Positions 43,327 through 52,367 are shown, numbered from the stretch's first letter. The stretch: DNA of 60,251 nt from Syntrophobacterales bacterium Delta_02 (GCA_001603955.1 LVAA01000020.1:1-60251); one strand, 5' to 3'. Notes: generated from the sequence alone by a model not told the origin. Numbers and translations are program-made.

Positions 43327-44988
43327 ATGAGAATACCGGTACTCTTCGTCTCATTCCTGCTCCTTTTTTGCACCCACCTCCATTCAGCCACGTATTCCGA
43401 TTCTGTCTACTTCTTCCTCAGGGGGTATTTCAGTGAAGGACTGGGAAACTATGGCGACGCGCAGGAGTATTATCAGAAGGCCCTGAAGGACAACCCCGAC
43501 TCCGCGGAGATCAGGACATCCCTCGCCTCCCTTTTCGTCAAGAGGGGGGAGCTTGGGAAGGCGGAGGAACTTCTCAACGAGGCCATCGTGCTTAACCCTG
43601 CGAACCGGGTCGCCCTCATGATCCTGGCCGGTATCAATGCCTCGAAAGGCATTACGTACAGGGCCAAGGCACTCTACGAGCAGTGCATAGAACTGAACCC
43701 CGAGGACACCGAGGCCTACATGTACCTGGGTTCCATCTACATCGGGGAAAAGAAGTACAAAGACGCGATCACCATCTATGAAAAGGTGCTTGCCTACGAC
43801 GATGACAATATCATCGCCCTTTACTATATCGGCCGGCTCTACGGTGAAGCGAAGGACTACGACAAGGCGAAGGCCTACCTGGCTAAGGTCCTGGAGATAA
43901 AGCCGAACTTCACCCCCGCCCTTCTCGACCTTGCCACGATATACGAGATCGAGGGCAATCTGGAGAAGGCCATCGAGTATTACCAGGATGTTATTGCCAA
44001 CGACCCGAACGACAAGAAGGCACGCTCGAGACTGGCAACCATATTCATACGGCAGAAGGAATACGACAAAGCCATAGGCAAGTTCGAAGAGTTATCCGAC
44101 ATGGACCGCCAGGACCTTTCTTTAAGGATCCGCATCGGCCTTCTTCACTATGAAAAGGCGCGTTACGACGAGGCCATACAGGAATTCAATATGGTCCTCG
44201 CCAGCAAGCCCGACAATTACACTGTGAGGATATACCTTGCCATGTCCTGGAGGGAAAAGGGGGATGTGAAGAAGGCCCTTGAAGAACTCGGCAAGATCGA
44301 CCCGAAGGCGGAGGAGTTCCTTACGGCACTGAAACAGATGACCCTGATCTACATCAAATCGGGGACGATAGATGAGGGCATAAAGGCAATAACGCGCTAC
44401 CTGCCGGGCATGGACAGGAAGCCTGAGCTGTATATCCTTCTGTCCATGCTCTACGAAGAGAAGAACGATCTCGCCGCAGGCATCAGGGCCCTTGAAGAGG
44501 CGCGGCGGATAGAGCCGAATAACCTCGAAGTTCTGTACCAGATAGGTATGCTTTACGAGAAGAAGGGCGAATCGGAAAAGGCCCTTGCCATTATGAACGA
44601 CGTGCTCACCATCGACCCGGAATATCCCAACGCACTCAATTTCGTGGGTTACTCCCTGGCGGAAAAGGGTATCCGGCTCGACGAAGCCGAGGCGATGATA
44701 CGCAAGGCCCTGACCAAGCGGCCCGATGATGGGTACATCATCGACAGCCTCGGCTGGGTGTTCTACAAAAAGGGTAACCTGAAGGCCGCCCTGCAGGAGA
44801 TACGCAAGGCGAGCAATCTCATGCCCGAGGACCCGACCATTCACGAACACCTGGGGGACATCTACTCGGCCCTTAAGGATTACGACAAGGCGGTCCATCA
44901 CTACCAGAGATCGGTGACCCTTGAGAAGGACCCCTCGAAAAAGAATTCCGTCGAGCAGAAACTCAGGATGATAAAAGAGAAGAAATGA
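43327..44988 (+). CDS. Exported TPR-repeat protein
   Basis: About 553 residues from ATG 43327 (start uncertain; ATG codons at 43285 and 43309 are in frame but lack a site). A signal peptide (RIPVLFVSFLLLFCTHLH) is followed by more than twelve tetratricopeptide repeats, for example GNYGDAQEYYQKALKDNPDS and GNLEKAIEYYQDVIANDPND. TPR arrays bind peptides or assemble complexes. Its stop overlaps the LolB-like lipoprotein start by four bases (ATGA), so the pair probably acts together in outer-membrane or envelope assembly; this is inference. Confidence 0.85.
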   Translation: MRIPVLFVSFLLLFCTHLHSATYSDSVYFFLRGYFSEGLGNYGDAQEYYQKALKDNPDSAEIRTSLASLFVKRGELGKAEELLNEAIVLNPANRVALMILAGINASKGITYRAKALYEQCIELNPEDTEAYMYLGSIYIGEKKYKDAITIYEKVLAYDDDNIIALYYIGRLYGEAKDYDKAKAYLAKVLEIKPNFTPALLDLATIYEIEGNLEKAIEYYQDVIANDPNDKKARSRLATIFIRQKEYDKAIGKFEELSDMDRQDLSLRIRIGLLHYEKARYDEAIQEFNMVLASKPDNYTVRIYLAMSWREKGDVKKALEELGKIDPKAEEFLTALKQMTLIYIKSGTIDEGIKAITRYLPGMDRKPELYILLSMLYEEKNDLAAGIRALEEARRIEPNNLEVLYQIGMLYEKKGESEKALAIMNDVLTIDPEYPNALNFVGYSLAEKGIRLDEAEAMIRKALTKRPDDGYIIDSLGWVFYKKGNLKAALQEIRKASNLMPEDPTIHEHLGDIYSALKDYDKAVHHYQRSVTLEKDPSKKNSVEQKLRMIKEKK

Positions 44989-45542
44989 TGCGAAAGAGCG
45001 TCATCCTTCTTGTACTGGTACCCTTCCTGCTTCTTGCCTGTTCTCATGTGGCGAGAAGACCCGCGTCCGTTTCCTGGCCTGAGAATTTTGACTATCTCAC
45101 TGCTCTTTGCGAGATCGATGTCATGCTCAAGACGCGGCAGTACACGGGTGACATGTCCTTGAGGGTCGTGTACCCGGACAGGCTCTTTCTTGAGGTCTAC
45201 GGGCCTTTCGGCAACACCGTCCTCTCCGTTGACCGGTCCTCGGAACATTTTAGCATGAAGACGGCCGATGAGGATATCGCTGATGAGAACGAGTTCTACA
45301 GGCTTTTTCGTATACGGATCGGGGACATAATCGAAGATCTGACCCTGAAGGGACCCCTTCAGAGCTCCTCGGACGGCATCCTTGTCAGGGAACGTCCGGA
45401 ATACACGGTCCATTACTATCTGGACGACAACCAGAGCAGGATCTGCTGGAAGGTTTCTGAAGGAGATCTTTGTATCAAGTTCCTGGAGGTCAACTTTTCC
45501 CGGGAGATATCGCTTGGAAAAAGTGATAGCGGGAAGAAGTGA
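44985..45542 (+). CDS. LolB/DUF4292-like lipoprotein
   Basis: 185 residues with a lipoprotein signal ending LLLACSH (lipobox LLAC). The mature part (ALCEIDVMLKTRQYTGDMSL, RLFLEVYGPFGNTVLSVDRS, YRLFRIRIGDII) resembles the open beta-barrel of LolA/LolB-type or DUF4292 lipoproteins that handle hydrophobic cargo at the outer membrane. The match is by pattern only. It begins within the TPR gene's stop and overlaps the following DUF362 gene by 29 bases. Confidence 0.6.
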   Translation: MMRKSVILLVLVPFLLLACSHVARRPASVSWPENFDYLTALCEIDVMLKTRQYTGDMSLRVVYPDRLFLEVYGPFGNTVLSVDRSSEHFSMKTADEDIADENEFYRLFRIRIGDIIEDLTLKGPLQSSSDGILVRERPEYTVHYYLDDNQSRICWKVSEGDLCIKFLEVNFSREISLGKSDSGKK

Positions 45543-46578
45543 TTCCTATGAACCGCAGGAGATAAAGAGTTTCCTGGAAGAAGGACTCCGGCGGATCGAC
45601 CTTGGCCTCGCGGGACGCAGGGTCCTCGTCAAGCCTAACCTCCTTGCCTCGAAGGCGGCCGACAGGGCCGCAACCACACATCCGGCCTTTCTTCGGGTCC
45701 TCATCGAACTCCTCATGGACCATTCATGCACGGTGTATCTCGGGGACAGCCCGGGATATGAGTCCCTGGAAAGGGTGCTCAGGAATGGCGGCTATCTTGA
45801 TATGCTCGGTGCACTTGGCGTGCGCGTGGTTCCTTTCACCGGGGAGGTGGCGAAGAAGGGAAGTGGCATATCACCCTACAGGGATTTTGTTTTCGGTGAA
45901 GATCCCGACAAGTACGATGCCGTCATCAACGTGCCCAAGCTCAAGACGCACGGCATGATGGGAATGACCCTTGGCGTCAAGAACACCTTTGGTTTCATAC
46001 GCGGCTTCGCCAAGGGGCGATGGCACCTTCGCGCCGGAAGGGACAGGGACCTTTTCGCCTCGATCATAGTTGACATTCATCGGATCGTCTCCCCGACGGT
46101 GACGATCCTCGACGGGATTCTGGGCATGTGCGGCGACGGCCCGTCAAACGGTGACCCCGTGGCCTGCGGCATAGTCGCCCTGGCACGGGACGCCTTCGCC
46201 CTCGATGCCTTCATCGGAGGCCGCCTGTGTCCCGGCCTGGAGCTGCCCGTTACCGCCTGCGCGGAACGTCACGGTCTCATCCCCCCTTACGAGGTGATCG
46301 ACCTTGGCCTACCCCCTGCCCCGGCTCATTTCCCCATGCCCCGGGCATGTGCTGCGGATTGGAACCTGCCCCGCCCCCTCAAGAGACTCCTCAAGAACGT
46401 TCTGGTCAAGAAACCAAAGGTTGATCAAGCGGTCTGTCGACTGTGCGGAGTGTGCGTCGAAGTCTGCCCGGCCCGTGCCATACGTCTTGGTGAACGGTGC
46501 CCCGTTTTTGACTACCGCGCGTGCATCCGCTGTTATTGCTGTCAGGAGATGTGTCCCCACGGGGCGATAAGGACGTAA
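45514..46578 (+). CDS. DUF362 protein with C-terminal two-cluster ferredoxin domain
   Basis: Start taken as TTG 45514, with GGGAG seven bases upstream; 354 residues. A DUF362 domain covers about 1-290 (RVLVKPNLLASKAADRAATT, VINVPKLKTHGMMGMTLGVK) and a bacterial ferredoxin domain with two 4Fe-4S motifs covers the last 60 residues: CRLCGVCVEVCPARAIRL and CIRCYCCQEMCPHGAIRT. DUF362 proteins are annotated as iron-sulfur proteins of unknown reaction. The start overlaps the lipoprotein gene by 29 bases. Downstream come palindromic repeats. Confidence 0.85.
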   Translation: MEKVIAGRSDSYEPQEIKSFLEEGLRRIDLGLAGRRVLVKPNLLASKAADRAATTHPAFLRVLIELLMDHSCTVYLGDSPGYESLERVLRNGGYLDMLGALGVRVVPFTGEVAKKGSGISPYRDFVFGEDPDKYDAVINVPKLKTHGMMGMTLGVKNTFGFIRGFAKGRWHLRAGRDRDLFASIIVDIHRIVSPTVTILDGILGMCGDGPSNGDPVACGIVALARDAFALDAFIGGRLCPGLELPVTACAERHGLIPPYEVIDLGLPPAPAHFPMPRACAADWNLPRPLKRLLKNVLVKKPKVDQAVCRLCGVCVEVCPARAIRLGERCPVFDYRACIRCYCCQEMCPHGAIRT

Positions 46579-46584
46579 AAAACA

Positions 46585-46743
46585 GTTCCAGGTCTCGGGT
46601 TCCAGGTTTCAAGTAAAAGAAACAGAGGGAAAGTGTAAAGGTTCATATAAAGGTTCCGAGAGGTTGTCGGGGAGGCGGGGTCGGGCAGGTCACGGCCCGG
46701 CTTTGCGGGAACTGCTTTCTCCAGCGTGGGGCCTGTGACCTGC
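46585..46743. repeat. Palindromic intergenic element between DUF362 and hsp20
   Basis: Two parts. At 46588-46618 are two near-repeats of GTTCCAGGT[CT]TC. At 46685-46743 is an imperfect palindrome, GCAGGTCACGGCCC with GGGCCTGTGACCTGC. The GTTCCAGGTTTCAAG core recurs at 50450-50466. Confidence 0.6.
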
Positions 46744-46760
46744 GATCTGTGACGGGTTCT

Positions 46761-47261
46761 CTACTTTCCTGATACCTTTACGGGGATCTTCTTTGCTTCC
46801 TTGAGGGCTTTCTCCGTCTTTGGAATGGTAATGGAGAGAACACCCTTCTTGTAATTGGCTTTGGCACCCTCCACATCTACCTCCACGGGAAGAGGGATGG
46901 TTCTTGTGAAAGAGCCGTACATCCGTTCCATCCGATGATAGCTACTGCCCTTCTCCTCGGTCTCGTCCCTCTTTTCCCCCCGAATCGTCAGAGAGGTCTG
47001 CGTGACAGACACGTCGATATCCTTCTCGTCCATGCCGGGCAGTTCCACCGTCACCCTGAGATCCTTGCCGCTGTCCGCGACGTCGATGCTCGGGTTGAAC
47101 ATAGGAGCTGTTGCGCCGAAAGAACTGACACCAAACCCGGAAAGGAAATTGTCGAACAGCCTGTCGATGTTACTCCTCAACGACAAAAGGGGGTTCTCTT
47201 CCGGTAGCCGGGCGTTGTCCTGCGCTCTCTTCGCCAACGGTGAAATTCTTTTTGTCGTCAT
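46761..47261 (-). CDS. Hsp20 small heat-shock protein, copy 1
   Basis: Start at ATG 47261, after CACAGGAGGTACG; 166 residues. The alpha-crystallin domain runs from about 60 to 160: FNPSIDVADSGKDLRVTVEL, PGMDEKDIDVSVTQTSLTI, ...YKKGVLSITIPK. It prevents aggregation of unfolded proteins without ATP. It ends a three-gene hsp20 run. It has a longer, variable N-terminus than its neighbours. Spacing to the next gene is 32 bases. Confidence 0.9.
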   Translation of the reverse strand: MTTKRISPLAKRAQDNARLPEENPLLSLRSNIDRLFDNFLSGFGVSSFGATAPMFNPSIDVADSGKDLRVTVELPGMDEKDIDVSVTQTSLTIRGEKRDETEEKGSSYHRMERMYGSFTRTIPLPVEVDVEGAKANYKKGVLSITIPKTEKALKEAKKIPVKVSGK

Positions 47262-47293
47262 GATCGTACCTCCTGTGCGTCTCACGTCATGGT

Positions 47294-47698
47294 TCATCCC
47301 GCCTTGACGGCGATCTTTCTCATCTTCGGAACATCGTTCTTGGGCATGACCAGTCTGAGAACACCATTCTTCACTTTTGCCTGGATCTGTTCCCTGTTGA
47401 TCTCGCCGGATATGGTGAAGATCCTCTGAAAGTCGCCCACTCCGTATTCCGCATGGATGAGCTTCATCTTCTCGGGTATCTTCCAGTCAACCCTTCCATA
47501 GATGGTCAGGACGTTGTCATCCAGTGTCACCTCCACGGAGTTCTCGTTGACTCCGGGCATGTCGGCGATAACGACGATCTTGTCCTTGCCTTCCATGATG
47601 TCGACATCGGGGTTGTAAACCTTGCCTGCCCGGGTCCTCTCCACCACCTCGGTCTCTACGGCTTCTTTCTTCTGTATATCCTTGGTCTTGTCAGCCAT
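47294..47698 (-). CDS. Hsp20-type small heat-shock protein, copy 2 (short N-terminus)
   Basis: Start at ATG 47698, after AAGGAGGTGC; 134 residues. The N-terminus is charged and lacks the hydrophobic tail usual in sHsps. The crystallin core is NPDVDIMEGKDKIVVIADMP, VNENSVEVTLDDNVLTIYGR and KVKNGVLRLVMPKND. The C-terminal I-x-I/V anchor is only weakly seen (IAVKAG). It may act as a hetero-oligomer partner of copies 1 and 3. Eleven bases separate it from copy 3. Confidence 0.87.
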   Translation of the reverse strand: MADKTKDIQKKEAVETEVVERTRAGKVYNPDVDIMEGKDKIVVIADMPGVNENSVEVTLDDNVLTIYGRVDWKIPEKMKLIHAEYGVGDFQRIFTISGEINREQIQAKVKNGVLRLVMPKNDVPKMRKIAVKAG

Positions 47699-47709
47699 TG
47701 CGCACCTCC

Positions 47710-48156
47710 TTACGCGGATTTGATGGCGATCTTCTTCGGTTTTTCGGCCTCCGACCGGGGCAGCCTGATCGACAGGATGCCATTGGAGAAGTCGGCCAGC
47801 ACCCTTTCCGCATCGATCGTAAAGGGAAGTTCGATGGCTTTGCTGAACTGGCCATACCAGCGCTCGCGACGATGATAGGAACTGCCTTCCTCCACCTGAT
47901 CGGGTTCTCTGGCACCCTTGAGTATGAGGGTTTTGCCCATGACCGAGATGTCTATCCCACCCGCCTCGATGCCCGGGATCTCCGTTGTTACCAGGGTCTC
48001 CTCCCCGTCGCTCCATATGTTAACGGCGGGAAAATCACCTGTTGACGGCGAGACAAACCTGGACAAGACACGGTTCATCTCGTTTTCGATCCGCTGGAAC
48101 TCGGACCACGGGTCAAGACCTCTGCCAAACATGCCAAAACCATCTGTCCACAACAT
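47710..48156 (-). CDS. Hsp20 small heat-shock protein, copy 3
   Basis: 148 residues. The N-terminus MLWTDGFGMFGRGLDPWSEF is typical, and the crystallin domain follows: FPAVNIWSDGEETLVTTEIP, AGGIDISVMGKTLILKGARE, DFSNGILSIRLPRSE. It is the first gene of the tandem in transcription order, after AAGGAGGTCG. A TTGACA and an AATCTG/CAGATT inverted repeat lie upstream. Confidence 0.92.
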   Translation of the reverse strand: MLWTDGFGMFGRGLDPWSEFQRIENEMNRVLSRFVSPSTGDFPAVNIWSDGEETLVTTEIPGIEAGGIDISVMGKTLILKGAREPDQVEEGSSYHRRERWYGQFSKAIELPFTIDAERVLADFSNGILSIRLPRSEAEKPKKIAIKSA

Positions 48157-48197
48157 GATATCGACCTCCTTGACAAGTATTTCTTCTTTGTGAAATT

Positions 48198-48226
48198 AAT
48201 CTGTTCACTCTCAGATTTTTTGTCAA
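48198..48226 (-). promoter_or_regulatory. Promoter/operator-like element upstream of the hsp20 tandem
   Basis: Minus strand: TTGACA (48226-48221) is followed, after five bases, by AATCTG-AGAGTGAA-CAGATT (48217-48198), an inverted repeat with an eight-base spacer that fills the place of the spacer and -10 box. The -10 match is weak. A related AATCTAATCAGATT occurs at 48254-48267. Confidence 0.35.
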
Positions 48227-48378
48227 GTGGCAGGGAAGGTTTGTAAGTGAATGAATCTAATCAGATTATTTCTGCGGCTGCAGATGGGGAAAATGCGTTC
48301 GGTGTTGCAGGTTTCCTGTCTGAAGGGTGAGCGACAGATACGGAAGGATCTGCGCGCAAGGATTCGGGAACGTCGTCC

Positions 48379-48627
48379 TCAGAGCTCGACCTGCTCGTAG
48401 TCCTCGCCGTCGAAGACGAAGCTTCTGTCGATCTCGGTATCGTGCAGACTCCGCCGTATGTCGGTCGCATCGCCATCAAGCCTGATACACATGCCGCAGT
48501 CAGAGCTCAGGTTCCTTGGCACCGGTACGAGCTCGTGCCGCACACCCTGTTTCTTGAGTATCTTCTCCACGCGCAGGACTTCGTGGATCGAACGAAATAG
48601 AAGTATGAAGACCCTATTCCTCGGCAA
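48379..48627 (-). CDS. DUF3343 small protein (putative sulfur/selenium carrier)
   Basis: 82 residues, start by TTG at 48627. RVFILLFRSIHEVLRVEKIL and LVPVPRNLSSDCGMCIRLDG are the DUF3343 signature, with Cys in SSDCGMC as the probable active thiols. It overlaps the upstream aminotransferase by 14 bases. DUF3343 commonly clusters with YedF and a NifS-like enzyme in selenium-using bacteria, so a carrier role is inferred. Confidence 0.8.
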   Translation of the reverse strand: MPRNRVFILLFRSIHEVLRVEKILKKQGVRHELVPVPRNLSSDCGMCIRLDGDATDIRRSLHDTEIDRSFVFDGEDYEQVEL

Positions 48628-49753
48628 TTTCCCTCACCGCCTCGACAAATGTCCTTATGTCGTCCTCTCGGGTGAAATATCCCGGCGATGCCCGAAGTGA
48701 CCCGTTTGGGAACGTGCCGACGGTCTGGTGCGCCATCGGGGCACAGTGGAGACCTATTCGAACGTACATCGACCTCCTGTTCAGCTCGTACCCTACGTCC
48801 GAAGGGAGCCTGCCTTCGATATTGAAGGCAACGGTTGCCAGGAACGATGCGTTTTCCGGACCCTTGTGACCGTACACCTCGACACCCCGGATGGCCCTCA
48901 AGCCGTCAACGAGCATGCGCCGAAGCGCCTGCTTCCTGTCTATGATCGTCCCGAGCCCCTCCTTTTCGATGAAGGTCAGACCGCCGAGGAGCGACGCTAT
49001 CCCGGGGGTGTTCGGTGTCCCGGACTCGTATCTGTCAGGGAGGAAGGTCGGGTGTTGGATCGATTCGGACCTGCTCCCCGTTCCCCCGAACTTCAGGGGT
49101 CTGAGTTCGATGCCGGACCTCACGTAAAGAGCTCCCACTCCCTGGACGGAAAAGAGTGACTTGTGGCCGGAAAAACAGAGGATATCCGCCTTGATGGTCT
49201 CCATGTCGACGGGCATGGCGCCGATGGTCTGGCACGCGTCGACGATGAGTACGGCTTCGCCCACGGCATCCTTCAGACCCTCGAGGGATTGCACGTTGCC
49301 CGTGACATTCGACCCGTGATTGATCACAACTGCTGCAGTGTCCTCCCTGAGGGCGGCGCGGATGTTGCCCATGTCGAGGAACCCCTCGGGGGAACAGGGC
49401 ACGGCCGTGTATGAAACTCCCATTTCATGACTCAAGAACTCCAGGGGTCTCATGACAGAATTGTGCTCCATCCTTGTGGTCACGACATGATCGCCTTGCT
49501 TCAAGAGGCCGAGAAGGGCCATATTAAGCGATTCCGTTCCGTTCTGGGTGAAGATGAGGCGTTCTGAGCGGGTCATACCGATGAAGGCCGTGAGTCTTTC
49601 ACGGGTCTCGAAGATCACCCTCGCCGCCTGCAGGGACAGGGTATGACCGCTCCTGCCGGGATTGCCGCCGACATTCGTTACGAAATCATTGAGGTACTCG
49701 ACGGTTTGAGACGGTTTCGGAAAAGATGTCGCCGCATTGTCCAGATAGATCAT
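48614..49753 (-). CDS. Class V aminotransferase (NifS/cysteine desulfurase-like)
   Basis: 379 residues. The N-terminus MIYLDNAATSFPKP, the PLP Lys in DILCFSGHKSLFSVQGVGAL, TRMEHNSVMRPLEFL and RIGLHCAPMAHQTVGT mark the cysteine desulfurase/selenocysteine lyase group. The conserved Cys in GLHCAP sits where persulfide chemistry occurs. It could free S from cysteine or Se from selenocysteine. The gene lies between yedF (29 bases) and DUF3343. Confidence 0.88.
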   Translation of the reverse strand: MIYLDNAATSFPKPSQTVEYLNDFVTNVGGNPGRSGHTLSLQAARVIFETRERLTAFIGMTRSERLIFTQNGTESLNMALLGLLKQGDHVVTTRMEHNSVMRPLEFLSHEMGVSYTAVPCSPEGFLDMGNIRAALREDTAAVVINHGSNVTGNVQSLEGLKDAVGEAVLIVDACQTIGAMPVDMETIKADILCFSGHKSLFSVQGVGALYVRSGIELRPLKFGGTGSRSESIQHPTFLPDRYESGTPNTPGIASLLGGLTFIEKEGLGTIIDRKQALRRMLVDGLRAIRGVEVYGHKGPENASFLATVAFNIEGRLPSDVGYELNRRSMYVRIGLHCAPMAHQTVGTFPNGSLRASPGYFTREDDIRTFVEAVREIAEE

Positions 49754-49782
49754 GAATGGCCCTTGCCCGAATAACGTGCCAC

Positions 49783-50358
49783 CTAGGGCCTGATCACGTT
49801 GGTTGCTTCGTTGAATGACGTCAGGATCTCGAACATATTACTTATCCTTCCAACCCCGACCTTATCCTTGAGATGGAAATAATCGAGGCAGGTCCCGCAT
49901 GAGATGATCTCAATTCCCAGGTCCTCTATCTCTTTAAGGATCCCTATGAAATCCGAGTCCGATACCACAATCCTCACGCCGGTGTTCAGGAACACGACCC
50001 TCCAGGGGCGGACCTCGAGCTCTTTGAGGGTGTTCAGAAAGGACCTCATCAGGACCGTTCCCAAACCGTCATCGCCCCTTCCCATCGTCTCACCGTCAAC
50101 ATAGACGAGTGTTTTCTTCGTTGTAGGGTTGTGCTCGATGGCACTGCCTTCCAGGCACCCCTCTATCCGGTACACCTCACCTTCTTGTGCCACGGTCGTC
50201 GAATAGCCCCTGGTCCCCAGAAAGCGGCGCACATTCTCGCTGGCGGTCGGGTTGTCGACAACGATCTCAATCTCGCTCACCTCATTGCTCTCGAGGAATT
50301 TCTTCGTCTCGATAACGGGTACCGGGCACGTCTTTCCTTTAAGATCAAGCTTTTCCAT
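49783..50358 (-). CDS. yedF: YedF: TusA-fused sulfurtransferase-like selenium protein
   Basis: Start at ATG 50358; 191 residues. The first 75 are a TusA/SirA domain with the active Cys in LKGKTCPVPVIETKKFLE. The second part (LVYVDGETMGRGDDGLGTVL, VFLNTGVRIV, ISCGTCLDYFHLKDKVGVG) is DsrE-like with a further Cys pair. YedF is known as a marker of selenium use. A linked selD or selA is not in this window, so assignment rests on the trio yedF, NifS-like, DUF3343. Confidence 0.88.
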   Translation of the reverse strand: MEKLDLKGKTCPVPVIETKKFLESNEVSEIEIVVDNPTASENVRRFLGTRGYSTTVAQEGEVYRIEGCLEGSAIEHNPTTKKTLVYVDGETMGRGDDGLGTVLMRSFLNTLKELEVRPWRVVFLNTGVRIVVSDSDFIGILKEIEDLGIEIISCGTCLDYFHLKDKVGVGRISNMFEILTSFNEATNVIRP

Positions 50359-50437
50359 GGCCCTATTGTAATAGGAAACGAACCCTCGGGGCAAATGAAT
50401 ATTAGGAATCAGAAAGCGAGAAATAATAGAAAAAACG

Positions 50438-50524
50438 TTTCAGGCTTCACGTTCCAGGTTTCAAGCTGAAAAGCAAAAACATTATGCCTCTCTGACCTGA
50501 GACCTGAAACGTGAAGCCTGAAAG
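50438..50524. repeat. Palindromic intergenic element downstream of etfA
   Basis: Left arm 50438-50465 (TTTCAGGCTTCACGTT...) and right arm 50497-50524 are inverted, matching at about 25 of 28 positions. The arms are about 28 bases with a 31-base centre. A sister copy of the core is at 46588-46618. Confidence 0.7.
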
Positions 50525-50560
50525 AACAAAAGGGAGGGCATCAAGCCCTCCCTTTTGTTC
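50524..50560 (-). terminator. Terminator of the thiolase-etf operon
   Basis: A perfect 15-bp stem, GAACAAAAGGGAGGG with CCCTCCCTTTTGTTC, starts three bases after the etfA stop. On the minus strand the descending arm holds TTTTGTTC and is followed by TTTC. Confidence 0.85.
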
Positions 50561-50562
50561 GT

Positions 50563-51549
50563 TTACTTACCCAGTTTGGATTTGAACTTCTCTATCATCT
50601 TCGGAACGACCTCTTTGTAGTCGCCGACGATACCGAACGTCGCAGCCTTGAAGATAGGCGCGTCGGGGTCTTTGTTGATGGCGACGATACAATCGGATGT
50701 CCTCATGCCGGCGAGGTGCTGGATGGCACCGGAGATGCCGCATGCGATGTAGATCTTCGGTTTGACGGTCTTGCCTGTCTGGCCCACCTGATGCTCGTAG
50801 GGGATCCACTCGGAGTCGACAGCCGCGCGGGATGCGCCGACGGCGCCGCCGAGCAGGTCTGCCAGCTGCTGGAGGGTCTCAAAACCCGCCTCATTCCCGA
50901 GGCCACGGCCCCCGGAAACGATGATGTCGGCCTCGACAAGGTTGACAGAGGTAGCCGACTGTATGAACTCGACGACCTTCGTTGAAAGGTCGGCATCTGC
51001 GAGTGCAAAGGACTCTTTCACGACCTCGGCGCTCTTGGAGGCATCCTTTTCACCCATTGCGAAGGCCTTCGGTCTGACCGTGGCGATCTGGGGCGCTGCC
51101 TTTTCGTTGACAACGGAAACTGAATAGTTGCCGCCGAAGGCTGCGCGGGTCATCTTGACCTTGCCGCCATCAACTGCGAGCCCGATGGTATCCGTGCAAA
51201 GACCGAAGCCTAGCTGAGCTGCTGCCCCGGCCGCAACGTCGGTACCCATGACGGTCGCCCTGAAGAGGGCTATTTCGGGTTTGTACTTATCGAGGAGAAA
51301 AGCCGCAGCCTTGGCATACGCTTCGCCCCTGAAACCTTTGAAGACATCGCCTTCCACGGCGTAGACCTTGGCTGCGCCGTAGGCGCCGGCCTCTTTCGCG
51401 AGATCATCGACCTTGTCGCCGACGACGAAGGCGCAGACGCTGGAGCCGAAAGAGTCGGCCAGCTGCTTGCCTATCCCAAGAAGCTCGAAAGACATCGGTG
51501 CAATGGCACCGTCTTTATGTTCTATGTAAACCCATACATCGTTAGCCAT
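50563..51549 (-). CDS. etfA: Electron transfer flavoprotein, alpha subunit
   Basis: 328 residues. [20 protein letters not shown] begins the N-terminal domain, and the FAD-binding domain has [40 protein letters not shown] and the closing [16 protein letters not shown]. With EtfB it takes electrons from acyl-CoA dehydrogenases. GGAGGGAGAGAAC precedes the start. It is the last gene of the thiolase-crotonase-etfB-etfA operon. A dedicated acyl-CoA dehydrogenase is not in the window. Confidence 0.96.
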   Translation of the reverse strand: MANDVWVYIEHKDGAIAPMSFELLGIGKQLADSFGSSVCAFVVGDKVDDLAKEAGAYGAAKVYAVEGDVFKGFRGEAYAKAAAFLLDKYKPEIALFRATVMGTDVAAGAAAQLGFGLCTDTIGLAVDGGKVKMTRAAFGGNYSVSVVNEKAAPQIATVRPKAFAMGEKDASKSAEVVKESFALADADLSTKVVEFIQSATSVNLVEADIIVSGGRGLGNEAGFETLQQLADLLGGAVGASRAAVDSEWIPYEHQVGQTGKTVKPKIYIACGISGAIQHLAGMRTSDCIVAINKDPDAPIFKAATFGIVGDYKEVVPKMIEKFKSKLGK

Positions 51550-51569
51550 TGTTCTCTCCCTCCTCCAAG

Positions 51570-52367
51570 TTATTTTATAACTTTCAAGTCAATGAGCTTG
51601 TCCGTGATCGTGTTGGCGATCTCTTCGATCTCACCCTTGAGGATCTCGCCTGCGCCGCGGGGAGGCGGTACGGCTATCTCGACCACCTTCGTGCTGGCGC
51701 CAGCGGCTCCAACCTTGCCGGCGTCAACGCCAAGATCACCCGCGCTCCACTGCGGGATGTCGATCTTGGAGGCCTTCCTGATGCCCATGAGGTTCGGAAG
51801 CCTCGGCTCATTGATGCCCTTGATAACGGAGACAACGGCCGGAAGTTTTGCCTCGACCACTTCGGTGCCGCCTTCGACGGCCCTTTCCACTACGATCTTC
51901 TTGCCTGCCGCATCGATGGAACGGACCTTTGCAACCTGTGTGAGGGGGCTGAAGCCAAGGATGGCCGCCAGTTCCGCCCCGACCACGCCGGTGTTACCGT
52001 CGGTGGACTGTTTGCCCGCGAACACGACATCCACGTCGCCGACCTTCTTGATGGCTGCCGCGAGGACAGACGCCGTCGAATAGGTGTCGGAGCCGGCGAA
52101 GGCGTCATCGGTGCACAGGGCAACCTGGTCGACTGTCAACGCGAGGGCGTTGCGCAGTACGTCCTTTGCTCCCTCGGGACCCATGGAAATGGCCACGATC
52201 TCGCCATCATAGTTCTCTTTCGTGAGCAGTGCTTCCTCAAGCGCGAACTCATCGAAGGGGTTCGTGATGGAATCCATTCCGTCCCTGCTCAGGGTTCCCT
52301 TCGGGATATCCCATTTGATCTCTGCTTCGGTATCAGGAACCTGTTTCAAACAAACCGCTATCTTCAC
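51570..52367 (-). CDS. etfB: Electron transfer flavoprotein, beta subunit
   Basis: Start at GTG 52367, after ATAAGGAGGACACT; the upstream ATG lacks such a site. 265 residues: KIAVCLKQVPDTEAEIKWD, FDEFALEEALLTKE, VAISMGPEGAKDVLRNALA and DVVFAGKQSTDGNTGVVGAE, the AMP/nucleotide-binding block. It pairs with EtfA in electron transfer from acyl-CoA oxidation. 19 bases separate it from the crotonase stop. Confidence 0.96.
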   Translation of the reverse strand: MKIAVCLKQVPDTEAEIKWDIPKGTLSRDGMDSITNPFDEFALEEALLTKENYDGEIVAISMGPEGAKDVLRNALALTVDQVALCTDDAFAGSDTYSTASVLAAAIKKVGDVDVVFAGKQSTDGNTGVVGAELAAILGFSPLTQVAKVRSIDAAGKKIVVERAVEGGTEVVEAKLPAVVSVIKGINEPRLPNLMGIRKASKIDIPQWSAGDLGVDAGKVGAAGASTKVVEIAVPPPRGAGEILKGEIEEIANTITDKLIDLKVIK

